A program made the position numbers and the translations under genes. A stretch of 64,000 nt of DNA, taken from contig NZ_MDER01000060.1 in NCBI RefSeq assembly GCF_001721045.1, forward strand, positions 1 through 64,000, given 5' to 3'. The notes beneath the pieces are model-generated. The model was not told the origin of the DNA. It made no database searches and worked only from the letters and a program-made list of their open reading frames with translations. The stretch is from Paenibacillus nuruki (GTDB lineage Bacteria > Bacillota > Bacilli > Paenibacillales > Paenibacillaceae). Shown piece by piece: positions 1 through 8,033 of this stretch; position 1 is the stretch's first letter, and every line of letters begins with the position of its first letter.

Positions 1-116
1 ATACTATTCATTCCGTAACTTATTGCAAAGTCAGGCTTAAAGTTTATTAACTCTTCGTAAGAATCTGAATTAAGATCACAACTCGAAAAATTTAAATATC
101 GTACATAATTTATTTT
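1..116 (-). other. Open frame fragment running off the left edge, possibly formyltransferase-like
   Basis: Directly after the stop of the acetyltransferase gene a minus-strand frame stays open to the window edge (about 38 codons). It has no ATG, GTG or TTG near its beginning, and an in-frame stop lies just upstream at 117-119. The translated segment includes KPDFAISYGM, which vaguely resembles the PD-x-x-x-x-x-YG region of formyltransferase-fold proteins that often accompany nonulosonate clusters. It is either a gene with a lost 5' end, a frameshifted gene, or chance. I cannot decide from this much sequence. Confidence 0.2.
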
Positions 117-640
117 TTAAAATCAGAAGAAAGAAAACTATAAAAAATAGAATCATGCCAAGATCCATTTGCCCAATGAGTTTGTCGATGTTTTCCATCG
201 ACTTGAAATCCTAGTTCCTGAAGAAAATCATTTTTGGAATGATCAAAATTATAAATTTCACACCATAATCTGTGCAAATTTAATTCTTCAAAAGCATATT
301 TCATCATACATTTGGCAGCATCGATAGCATAATACGAGTCAATATAAAGATCATTTATTCCTATATAAATAGAAAAGTCGGCGCTACGATTAATCCAGTC
401 AATATAACAAAGACCACTAGCTCCCAAAAGGTTTCCGTTATCTCCATCTATTATTGCAAACATGACTGTATTAGGATCGCCTATAACTCTTTTATTGAAC
501 CAGTCTAGTTGTTGATCATAATTAAGCTCACGATATTCTCTAAAAAACTGACGCATTTCTGGTTTATTTCTCCAAGTTAACAGTTGACTAAGATCCTCTT
601 TTTCGATAGCTCTTAATTTTATATGTTCTCCATGTAACAT
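110..640 (-). CDS. GNAT-family N-acetyltransferase (PseH/RimJ-like), flagellar sugar cluster
   Basis: A 176-residue single-domain acetyltransferase of the RimJ/RimL type, the class that includes PseH and LegH, which acetylate the amino group of a UDP-amino-sugar intermediate in nonulosonic acid synthesis. The N-terminus (GEHIKLRAIEKEDL), the central LGASGLCYIDW strand and the C-terminal ELGFQVDGKHR segment fit the fold. The ATG is preceded by GAGGCG and lies one base after the stop of the NeuB-like gene, so the two are translationally coupled. The gene order suggests acetyl-CoA-dependent modification of the flagellar sugar. The exact substrate cannot be read from sequence, and a different amino-sugar acetyltransferase is possible. 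Confidence 0.75.
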   Translation of the reverse strand: MLHGEHIKLRAIEKEDLSQLLTWRNKPEMRQFFREYRELNYDQQLDWFNKRVIGDPNTVMFAIIDGDNGNLLGASGLCYIDWINRSADFSIYIGINDLYIDSYYAIDAAKCMMKYAFEELNLHRLWCEIYNFDHSKNDFLQELGFQVDGKHRQTHWANGSWHDSIFYSFLSSDFKK

Positions 641-641
641 G

Positions 642-1721
642 TTATCGCCTCATATCTTTCATATATAAAGCATCACCTTGATTTTTATCTATTAACAAGA
701 TCTGACCTACAACAATATCTTTCTCATAAGGATGAATACTATCTTTAGGGGCTGGACGTAATGCTTCTACATCCTCATCTTTTATGATATCTCCTGCTTT
801 TAACGACTTTGTTAATCTTAGACAACGTCGTTGAACAATAAAAGCATCTTTTTCATTATCTTCTACCCGTTTGGTTCCATCGCCTAATGCAGCCTCTAAT
901 TCTCTACTACGATCAATCATATCTCTCCACGTTGTAGGATTCATAGAAAACAGATGATCTGGACCTACACGATTATTATCATCTGTAAAATGCTTTTCAA
1001 TCACTCGTGCTCCTAAAGTGATTGCTCCTAGAACAGTCGCATGACCAGGAGTATGATCAGATAATCCTAAAATCATATGAGGATATTTAATGGCATACGT
1101 CTGTAAAACTCTAAGATTAACATATCCAAGGTTCTCTAAATTGCCTGTATAATTTGTATTACATTGTAATAAAATCAATTGCCGATTGTATTTTAAAATC
1201 GTTTGAACTGCACGCTCTACATCTGATATTTCAGAAGCACCTGTTGCAAGAATAATTGGTTTTTCTTTCTTGGCAATTTCTTCTATAAAATCTACCCATG
1301 ATATATCGCCTGATCCTACTTTATAAGCAGGCACATGAGCATCAACTGATGTTATTGCAGCATAATCATAAGGTGTAGTCATAAAATCAATCTGAGCTGA
1401 TTGAGCAGTAGCTATCAATTCTTGGTTCCAATCTCTATCAAACTCATACTTTTTGTACGTATCAAATACAGAATTTTTCCAGTTTGATTGATGGCTTGAT
1501 AATCCATTTAATTCTTTAAAACCATAATCGCTGACTATTTTTTCTGCTTTAAAGTGTTGAAACTTGGCAGCATCTGCTCCAGCTTCTTTAGCTAACCATA
1601 TAAGTTCTTTAGCTCTTTCTAAATCACCATCATGATTAGCTGCTATATCTGCAATAAAATATGTGGGAGAATTAATGCTAATTTCTTTTTCATTTATTTT
1701 GATTGAACTATCATATTTCAC
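642..1721 (-). CDS. NeuB/PseI/SpsE-family nonulosonic acid synthase
   Basis: A 359-residue member of the N-acetylneuraminate synthase family, which condenses phosphoenolpyruvate with a six-carbon amino sugar to give a nine-carbon 2-keto acid. The N-terminal TIM-barrel region shows ANHDGDLERAKELI and AGADAAKFQ; GLSDHTPGH and EKHFTDD follow mid-barrel; residues about 295-359 form the C-terminal SAF (antifreeze-like) domain (RCLRLTKSLKAGDII). The start is GTG, nine bases after AGGAGG, and overlaps the end of the RmlD-like gene by 11 bases. The product could be a sialic, legionaminic, pseudaminic or spore-coat-type (SpsE) acid. Flagellar context favours a flagellin glycan precursor. Confidence 0.88.
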   Translation of the reverse strand: MKYDSSIKINEKEISINSPTYFIADIAANHDGDLERAKELIWLAKEAGADAAKFQHFKAEKIVSDYGFKELNGLSSHQSNWKNSVFDTYKKYEFDRDWNQELIATAQSAQIDFMTTPYDYAAITSVDAHVPAYKVGSGDISWVDFIEEIAKKEKPIILATGASEISDVERAVQTILKYNRQLILLQCNTNYTGNLENLGYVNLRVLQTYAIKYPHMILGLSDHTPGHATVLGAITLGARVIEKHFTDDNNRVGPDHLFSMNPTTWRDMIDRSRELEAALGDGTKRVEDNEKDAFIVQRRCLRLTKSLKAGDIIKDEDVEALRPAPKDSIHPYEKDIVVGQILLIDKNQGDALYMKDMRR

Positions 1722-2592
1722 TAGTCAAATCCTCCTGATAATTGATGTATAGGTCTTGTACAACCTGCTCCAAATTAGGCATTTCATATCCTAGAACATG
1801 TTCTACCTTTTCTACATTTAATCCCAAACTATCTGCCCTCATCAATTGTGTATTCTTGTGGATACTCCCTGTATTTGAATTAGACATATCCAAATCAAAT
1901 TTTTCAGATAATGCTTGTACGAACTGTTGTTTGGAAAAAACGTTTTTAGAAGCAATATTAAAAATGCCATATACATTTTTCATCAAAAGATCGTAAAGAA
2001 TAACAGACAATTGAGTAACGCTAATACTCGAAGTATAAAAGTCATTAAATAATGTGATCGATTCTTTATTCGTTAACGATTTTATAACCCATTCTACAAA
2101 AGTAGGTTGATTGGTTTTATTACGATACCCTACAATATTAGTTCTTATGATAAGACTTTTAGGAGAGGATAAAGCAAAACATTCACCTGCGTATTTAGTT
2201 CTTGCATATTCATTGACTAAGCGAACAGGGTATAATTCATCATGTAATTTAGTGTGATCATTTAAGTAATAATGATCCGTAGATATCTGTATCAAATACG
2301 TACTATGTTGCAGTGAATATTCTGCCAGAATTGAAACAGCTCTAGCATTAATCATATAAGCAATGGAAGGATTATTTTCACATTCCTGCAGATTAACATT
2401 AGCTACCGTATTAATGATCACATCGGGTTTAACTTTATATAGTACCGTTTCAATGCTATCTTTATTCGCAAAGTCTACTTTAAAGTCAGCATTTTCTCTT
2501 GAAGCAGTATACAACGTAACATTTCGTTTTTTTAATTCTATAACTAGTGCTTGTCCTAGCATTCCAGTAGAACCAAATAAAAGAACCTTCAT
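1711..2592 (-). CDS. RmlD-like SDR sugar reductase
   Basis: A 293-residue extended short-chain dehydrogenase resembling dTDP-4-dehydrorhamnose reductase (RmlD). The Rossmann motif GSTGMLGQ is at residues 7-14, and STDHYY near residues 104-109 and YARTKYAGE near 129-137 give the catalytic Tyr-x-x-x-Lys. It probably reduces a keto group on a nucleotide- or CMP-linked sugar within this cluster rather than making rhamnose, because no rmlA, rmlB or rmlC accompanies it. The ATG has AGGAGG seven bases upstream. It sits between the cytidylyltransferase and the synthase, and overlaps the latter. The true substrate is inferred only from neighbours. Confidence 0.78.
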   Translation of the reverse strand: MKVLLFGSTGMLGQALVIELKKRNVTLYTASRENADFKVDFANKDSIETVLYKVKPDVIINTVANVNLQECENNPSIAYMINARAVSILAEYSLQHSTYLIQISTDHYYLNDHTKLHDELYPVRLVNEYARTKYAGECFALSSPKSLIIRTNIVGYRNKTNQPTFVEWVIKSLTNKESITLFNDFYTSSISVTQLSVILYDLLMKNVYGIFNIASKNVFSKQQFVQALSEKFDLDMSNSNTGSIHKNTQLMRADSLGLNVEKVEHVLGYEMPNLEQVVQDLYINYQEDLTSEI

Positions 2593-2608
2593 TTACTGCC
2601 TCCTGAAT

Positions 2609-3340
2609 TTATTCACCTAATTCTTTTTGTTTAATTTCTCGATTAATTTCAAATAAATCTGGATGCTCTTCCATCAGTTTGATTCCATCTAACCAACTAA
2701 AAATTTTGTTTTTAACATATAGATGCTTATAAATCTGAGTAATGAGTTCATAATCTTCTGGAGTATCCAAAGTCCAACGATATTTTGAATAGTCTTGTTC
2801 CCATATATAATCGTTTATTGAAAATTGATCCTCATGAAGATAGATATATGGGGTGACATGTTCTGTATGAATATCATTGTAAGCATTATCGTAAGATTTT
2901 TTTAAAGCATCAAATGAGAAAACTTCTGTATCTAAACCTCGGGGGAAGGTTGTGATTCTTTTATTGCTTACATAATCCACTTTACTTTCTTCCCAAAGTT
3001 TAATCGTTTCATTTGTAACCTCTGGATCGATAAGTGGACAATCTGAGGTAACTCTTATAATAACATCTGCTTGATATTCATTAGCAGCTTCATAATATCG
3101 AGATAAAACATGATCCGAACTTCCTCTATAAGCCATTACATTATATTTCATAGCCTCTTCTACAATTACAATATCTTCGGCATTAGTTGTTGTAGCAATA
3201 ACAATAGAGTCTATAGAATCTACTGCTTTCAATCTGTTAATAACATGTCCAAGAACAGTATGGTCTTCTATCGTTTTCATTACTTTACCTGCAAGACGCG
3301 TAGAACCCATTCTTGCTTGCACGATAGCAACGCGGTTCAT
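2609..3340 (-). CDS. SpsF-type cytidylyltransferase of the acylneuraminate family
   Basis: A 243-residue nucleotidyltransferase. The N-terminal QARMGSTRLAGKVM motif is the hallmark of SpsF and related CMP-sugar synthetases; TSDCPLIDPEV supplies the metal-binding aspartates. It would activate the nonulosonic acid with CTP for transfer. I chose the ATG at 3340, six bases after GGGGGG, over the TTG one codon earlier. Known pathways use NeuA, PseF or LegF for this step; the SpsF form is the variant found in the Bacillus sps spore-coat cluster. It is followed 16 bases later by the RmlD-like gene. Confidence 0.85.
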   Translation of the reverse strand: MNRVAIVQARMGSTRLAGKVMKTIEDHTVLGHVINRLKAVDSIDSIVIATTTNAEDIVIVEEAMKYNVMAYRGSSDHVLSRYYEAANEYQADVIIRVTSDCPLIDPEVTNETIKLWEESKVDYVSNKRITTFPRGLDTEVFSFDALKKSYDNAYNDIHTEHVTPYIYLHEDQFSINDYIWEQDYSKYRWTLDTPEDYELITQIYKHLYVKNKIFSWLDGIKLMEEHPDLFEINREIKQKELGE

Positions 3341-3383
3341 CAAGAACCCCCCTTTATTAACTATTTATAAAAAATTATTGATT

Positions 3384-4331
3384 TTATTTTTTAGCTGATT
3401 CAATTAGCCAGTTCTTTGTATACTCAATTCCTTGTGCCAAAGAAGTTTTAGGTTCCCAATTCAGTATTTTTTTTGCTTTAGTCCAATCACATAGTAATTT
3501 AGCAATTTCACTTTGTGGATGAATATGTTCGATATGTTTTATTTTTTCTAAATCTTTAGTAATTAAAAATGCCAAATCATTAACTGAAATATCTTGTCCT
3601 AATCCAGCATTAACAATTTCTCCATTTACTTTATCTTCAAAACCAGCACTAACTACAAACTCAGCACAATCCTCTACATACAAAAGATCTCTTGTTTGCG
3701 TACCTTCACCATAAATATTTAAATCTTTACCAGCAATATGATTTTTAAGGAATATGGCAACAACTCCACCTTCTCCTCCTGATTTTTGGAAAGGTCCATA
3801 CGTATTAAATGGTCTTATAACAACAGCTGGAAGATCATAAGCGTAGTAATAAGAAAGTACCATATTCTCAGCAGCTATTTTTGCACCTGCATAAGGAGAA
3901 GCAGGCTTTGTCGGATGAGATTCATTAATCCCAGACTCGTCAAGACACTTTTCATACACCATACATGTACTCATAAATACCACTTTAGTATTGTATTTAC
4001 GACATTGCTCCAAAATAAAAAATGTTCCTAATGTATCATTATTAAATGTTGTTCTAGGATTATCAATAGAATCTTGAACGTTGATAGATGCACCAAGATG
4101 ATAACAAATATCAAATTTATGTTGAGTAAATAAATCAGCAAGTAGAGATTCATCTAAAATAGATGCTTTAATGAAAGATTGAAAGTTAGGATTTTCTTTA
4201 AACTCTTCAATATTTTCTTCTTGTCCATTAGACAAATCGTCCAATATCCATAATTTGTGACCTTTTTCTAATAAAGACTTAGCTACCCATCTTCCAATGA
4301 AGCCGGCGCCCCCAGTAAGTAAAATATTCAT
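3384..4331 (-). CDS. Extended SDR NAD-dependent epimerase/dehydratase
   Basis: A 315-residue nucleotide-sugar epimerase or dehydratase. TGGAGFIG at residues 6-13 binds NAD; ST at 121-122 and Tyr147-x-x-x-Lys151 form the catalytic set; RPFNTYGP and the RDLLYVEDCAE motif are typical of this family. A longer frame opens at 4388, but the ATG at 4331 has GAGAGGGG nine bases ahead and clears the preceding gene by 29 bases, so I use it. It lies where a PseC/LegC aminotransferase might be expected and may provide a different C4 or C2 stereochemistry. Substrate unknown. Confidence 0.82.
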   Translation of the reverse strand: MNILLTGGAGFIGRWVAKSLLEKGHKLWILDDLSNGQEENIEEFKENPNFQSFIKASILDESLLADLFTQHKFDICYHLGASINVQDSIDNPRTTFNNDTLGTFFILEQCRKYNTKVVFMSTCMVYEKCLDESGINESHPTKPASPYAGAKIAAENMVLSYYYAYDLPAVVIRPFNTYGPFQKSGGEGGVVAIFLKNHIAGKDLNIYGEGTQTRDLLYVEDCAEFVVSAGFEDKVNGEIVNAGLGQDISVNDLAFLITKDLEKIKHIEHIHPQSEIAKLLCDWTKAKKILNWEPKTSLAQGIEYTKNWLIESAKK

Positions 4332-4360
4332 TATAAAACCCCTCTCTGTAGCAACTATTT

Positions 4361-5356
4361 TTATAATAATTTTTCTGAATTTAACCATTCTAATATTACT
4401 TTTTTATCTATCGGATTCATTTCTAATTCAAAAAGTTCCTTATTGATAGTAACTTTCTTTTCTTGGAAAGCTGATGGGATGATAAACATTTCATCTGTTT
4501 CAGTAGCTATTAATTGCTCATCCATAGTCATCAACTCTTCAAACCTTTTTTCTCCTGGTCGAAGTCCAATAGACTGTATCTCAACTTTTTCTGTTATGTT
4601 ATATTTTTCAGAAACAGCTTCTACTAATACTTCTGCTAAATCTCCAATTCGAATTGTAGGCATTTTCAAAACAAATACTTCGCCACCTTGAGCAATTTCA
4701 TTGGCTTTCATGATTAACTCTATAGCTTGAGTCGGTGTCATCATGTATCGAAGCATATCTGGATCTGTAATCGTAATTTTTTGTTTATCCAAGATTTGTT
4801 GTTTAAATAATGGAATAACCGAGCCACGAGAACCCATTACATTTCCAAAACGCACAGCTGAAAACACTGTAGATTTAGGACCTTTTTGATATTCAGCAGC
4901 AGAAATTAAACGTTCAGCTGTAAGCTTAGTTGCTCCATAGGTATTCGTAGGAGAAATCGCTTTATCTGTACTTGTAAATAGTACTTTTTGTACCCCATTT
5001 GCTACAGCTGCTTGAATAACATTTTGCGTACCTATTACATTAGTCTGAACCGCTTCAAAAGGATTGTATTCACAGAAAGGTACATGTTTCATAGCCGCTA
5101 AATGAAATACATAATCAATATCTTCCATCGCGCGCATTAATCGTTGTTGATCTCGAACGTCCCCGATCAAAAAGCGTAGTTTAGACGCATGCTCTTGTAA
5201 AGCTATACTCATTTCATACTGCTTGTATTCATCCCGACTGAATATACGAATAACTTGTGGATCTTCTTCTAATAATTTTTTGATCAAGCTGATTCCAATC
5301 GTTCCAGTACCACCTGTTACTAAAATCTTTTTATTATGATACATCCGTTGTTCCAT
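4361..5356 (-). CDS. PseB/LegB-family UDP-N-acetylglucosamine 4,6-dehydratase
   Basis: A 331-residue SDR enzyme of the PseB/LegB/CapD type, which starts nonulosonate synthesis by 4,6-dehydration of UDP-GlcNAc. TGGTGTIG is at residues 14-21; FSRDEYKQYEM matches the family hallmark; Asp131-Lys132 and Tyr140-x-x-x-Lys144 correspond to the catalytic residues known for PseB. Whether C5 inversion occurs (PseB) or not (LegB) cannot be told. The ATG has AAGGA upstream and overlaps the 3' end of the Maf gene by 23 bases, so both are co-transcribed. Confidence 0.87.
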   Translation of the reverse strand: MEQRMYHNKKILVTGGTGTIGISLIKKLLEEDPQVIRIFSRDEYKQYEMSIALQEHASKLRFLIGDVRDQQRLMRAMEDIDYVFHLAAMKHVPFCEYNPFEAVQTNVIGTQNVIQAAVANGVQKVLFTSTDKAISPTNTYGATKLTAERLISAAEYQKGPKSTVFSAVRFGNVMGSRGSVIPLFKQQILDKQKITITDPDMLRYMMTPTQAIELIMKANEIAQGGEVFVLKMPTIRIGDLAEVLVEAVSEKYNITEKVEIQSIGLRPGEKRFEELMTMDEQLIATETDEMFIIPSAFQEKKVTINKELFELEMNPIDKKVILEWLNSEKLL

Positions 5357-7160
5357 TTACACCGATCCTTTGCATATTAATTTTATCAATTCGACGAATA
5401 GACTCTGTAAATAGTTCGATTAGGCTTGGTGTCTTTTCATTAATATCCTTAAGAACTTTTCCTAAATGTTTGTGAATAAGATCAGATTTTACAATTAAAT
5501 TCTTTTCATTAACAATAATAGGCAATTGCTGATCAAATAATTTGATAGAAACAGGTAATACTGTTTCTAAAATAGGATCAAACCATTCACGATGAACAAG
5601 TTTTCCCCATGCAATTTCTATACTTTCCATCATTCTTTGACATTTAACTGGTTTAGTACGGCTAAGTTCTTGAACTTTATTTAATAGTTTTTGAATATCT
5701 TTGATTTCATTTTTCATCATATCAAAATCATCTATTGTTGCTTTAATTTTATTTTTTACTTTTGTAACTTTCTCTACATCTATTTCATAATTAGTTTGAT
5801 CACTCATTTTAATTATACATTCTTGATCAATTTTTTCATTTTCAACTATATCGTAAGCTTTTTCAATAGGCATCCATGTAGTTCCTTCAATAGAGGCACC
5901 ATTTCGTGTTGTATTAATAAATTCAATATCAGCAAAAGCCGTAACTAAATCTTCCAGCGAATCTTTCATAAACATAAAATTCTGATTTGTTGTATTATAG
6001 GTACCATTTACATTAAGAACCTGAATCTGAGCTGTTTCCACATCAGATTTGGCTTGCTCTGTATTGATATGACTTACACCATCTGCATAATATTTATTTC
6101 CAGGAAAAGATAAATCTTGCCCCATCATAATAATACGAGTAGCCCCTAACCGTATTGCTGTTTGCATCGCAGTACCTGCTACAGTTGGAGTAGAAGAAAT
6201 AATAATTTCTTCTTCAGATAATTCCATAAAATACTGAGAAGCCGCATCATTTTTCATTACACTATGAATTAAATGATTAGATTTACGCGCTGATATTTCG
6301 TGATAAGCAGATGATGTATGCAGTAAGGGAGATTCTAAAGTTCTTGGATCTTCAAAAACTTTATTATTAATGACTCCACCATCCATAACTACAGTTAAGT
6401 GAGGTCTTATATCATTTTTAACCAAAGCTTGAATACTAGATCCAGCAGCAATAATAAGTGCATGTGGTTTTAGACGCGTAACCCAATCAATATCGCCTTG
6501 TAAAGATGGACCTGATGAAATAATAACAGCCGTCTTCCCTTTAAATTCTCCTTGCAGTTCTTCAATAGACGGTGTGGAAAACATACTTGCCATCTGATAC
6601 AATCCGTTACGAATCCAATCTTCTTGGAAAAATTGTTGAGTTTGTTTATTGGAGTCAAATGTAATATTATATTCTCTAAAATCTTCTTTTACTTTTCTTA
6701 ATACATCCATATCATTGTCTAAATAATGTCGTAAAGCAACAAATGCCATCTCTTGATTCATATAGCTGCAGACAAGATAAAACAACATGTTTAGTTGCGT
6801 TTCTCCAACAGAAACCCATTGCAAATTAGGATGATTTAACAACTCACGAAAATCATAACTGCTCATAGAATTCAAGAAAGCTTGTTCATCGGGTTCATAA
6901 ACAAATAGCCAACGATTTGGGTACATCTCTAGCAGGTCTGCTATTCCTAATCCTTGTCCGAAACCATAAACAAAAATAATATTCAAATTTTCAACAGATC
7001 CTCTTACTGCTTCTAACCAATTCTCATCTTTGTCCCAAGATTCTTGAATAAAGTTTTTATTTTGTATAATTTCCGGTTCAATCACAAGCATCTTTTGAGC
7101 TACATGTTTAAAACGTTGATTTAGCACTTCCATATTTAGTTCTAAATTAAACACTATCAT
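5334..7160 (-). CDS. Maf/DUF115 motility-associated flagellin glycosyltransferase
   Basis: A 608-residue protein of the 6-hydroxymethylpterin-kinase-MptE-like/DUF115 family. An N-terminal Rossmann-like part (VYGFGQGLG, residues 64-72) precedes the DUF115 core with SGPSL at 216-220 and VVMDGG at 257-262; the C-terminal 150 residues are charged and probably helical. Maf proteins attach pseudaminic or legionaminic acid to Ser/Thr of flagellin in the cytoplasm. The gene heads the sugar cluster, downstream of the fliT terminator and behind its own sigma-D-like -10. The start is uncertain: GGTGG lies close to the ATG at 7160; an alternative ATG at 7133 has no Shine-Dalgarno. Confidence 0.85.
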   Translation of the reverse strand: MIVFNLELNMEVLNQRFKHVAQKMLVIEPEIIQNKNFIQESWDKDENWLEAVRGSVENLNIIFVYGFGQGLGIADLLEMYPNRWLFVYEPDEQAFLNSMSSYDFRELLNHPNLQWVSVGETQLNMLFYLVCSYMNQEMAFVALRHYLDNDMDVLRKVKEDFREYNITFDSNKQTQQFFQEDWIRNGLYQMASMFSTPSIEELQGEFKGKTAVIISSGPSLQGDIDWVTRLKPHALIIAAGSSIQALVKNDIRPHLTVVMDGGVINNKVFEDPRTLESPLLHTSSAYHEISARKSNHLIHSVMKNDAASQYFMELSEEEIIISSTPTVAGTAMQTAIRLGATRIIMMGQDLSFPGNKYYADGVSHINTEQAKSDVETAQIQVLNVNGTYNTTNQNFMFMKDSLEDLVTAFADIEFINTTRNGASIEGTTWMPIEKAYDIVENEKIDQECIIKMSDQTNYEIDVEKVTKVKNKIKATIDDFDMMKNEIKDIQKLLNKVQELSRTKPVKCQRMMESIEIAWGKLVHREWFDPILETVLPVSIKLFDQQLPIIVNEKNLIVKSDLIHKHLGKVLKDINEKTPSLIELFTESIRRIDKINMQRIGVNGTTDVS

Positions 7161-7198
7161 ACCACCATTCGCTTGTGTATTTACTTTCTATATGTAGT

Positions 7199-7226
7199 AT
7201 ATCGGAATTCCAGAGATTGAAGTGAA
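7199..7226 (-). promoter_or_regulatory. Candidate sigma-D promoter for the glycosylation cluster
   Basis: TCCGATAT at 7199-7206 is a full CCGATAT sigma-D -10. The best -35, TTCA with a 16 bp spacer, is poor compared with TAAA. It lies about 40 bases ahead of the Maf start and after the fliT terminator, where a promoter is needed. Confidence 0.45.
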
Positions 7227-7237
7227 CATTTACATAC

Positions 7238-7276
7238 AAAAATCCACCTTGTCAGCATAGACAAAGGTGGATTTTT
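7238..7276 (-). terminator. Intrinsic terminator after fliT
   Basis: A near-perfect stem (AAATCCACCTTGTC paired with GACAAAGGTGGATTT, one bulge) around a short loop, flanked by A and T runs, so it could stop transcription in either direction. It separates flaG-fliD-fliS-fliT from the Maf cluster. Confidence 0.85.
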
Positions 7277-7283
7277 AATCCAT

Positions 7284-7631
7284 TTATTTAAGATGGTCAA
7301 TAAAAAAACTATCTGTTACATAATTTTGATGATAGGCAGTATGCTGACTTCGAATACTTCCTTGCTTTTCCAACCAGTTACCTGCTTGATCTTTAAAAGA
7401 ATTCAATTTATTCATGATTAACAAATCGCAATCTAAAACCTTCTGAATATCTATTCGATCTTGATCAGTAACAGCATCGCTATAACTTTGCATTTGTTGA
7501 ACAATAGCTTCACGTTGGTCTATAAAATCTAACATTTCCTCTTCACTAATAACATGAAGACGGCTGACGATTTCTTGTGTTAACTGATCAAGCTCTTTTA
7601 AAAGCTCTTTTAGATTCTCTATAGTATTCAT
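7284..7631 (-). CDS. fliT: FliT-like flagellar export chaperone (small helical protein)
   Basis: A 115-residue, mostly helical and charged protein (NTIENLKELLKELDQLTQEI at its start). Sequence alone is weak, but position after fliD-fliS is where Bacillales carry fliT, the chaperone for the filament cap FliD. The frame opens further upstream at 7679 inside fliS; the ATG at 7631, two bases after the fliS stop, is the natural coupled start. It could instead be an unrelated late flagellar protein. Confidence 0.6.
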   Translation of the reverse strand: MNTIENLKELLKELDQLTQEIVSRLHVISEEEMLDFIDQREAIVQQMQSYSDAVTDQDRIDIQKVLDCDLLIMNKLNSFKDQAGNWLEKQGSIRSQHTAYHQNYVTDSFFIDHLK

Positions 7632-7633
7632 TA

Positions 7634-8017
7634 TTACACACCATTTGCAGCTTCTGGAAGTCGGCTTGCTTCTAACCAAGTTTCACGCAAATCTGAAAGA
7701 TGGACCAATACTTCTTCAGCAAGATCAACATTTTTCTTCACGTTTGCCTCAATCAGACAGTGAAGCATATATTCATAAATGACAATTAATTCATTAGCAA
7801 TTGCAAAATCAAAGTTCAAAGATGATATTAATTCATGTACGATTGCCTGTGCTTTACACAAGTTATTATTTGCTTTTTCATAATTTCTTTCATTAATTCC
7901 TTCAACACCGGCTTTAACGAATCGAATAGCACCATCATATAACATAATAAGAAGTTTCGGTTTTGAAGCTGTCTGTGCCTGAGCTTGTTGATATTTTTGA
8001 TAGGGTGATTTAATCAC
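7634..8017 (-). CDS. fliS: Flagellin export chaperone FliS
   Basis: A 127-residue FliS. The YQKYQQAQAQTASKPKLLIM start and LYDGAIRFVKAG motif are characteristic. FliS binds the C-terminal D0 helix of flagellin in the cytoplasm and keeps it unpolymerised; in Bacillus subtilis it also contacts FliW indirectly by competing for flagellin. The ATG has AGGAGG upstream and is 16 bases after the fliD stop. Part of the flaG-fliD-fliS-fliT unit. Confidence 0.95.
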   Translation of the reverse strand: MIKSPYQKYQQAQAQTASKPKLLIMLYDGAIRFVKAGVEGINERNYEKANNNLCKAQAIVHELISSLNFDFAIANELIVIYEYMLHCLIEANVKKNVDLAEEVLVHLSDLRETWLEASRLPEAANGV

Positions 8018-8033
8018 TCTATCACCTCCTTAG

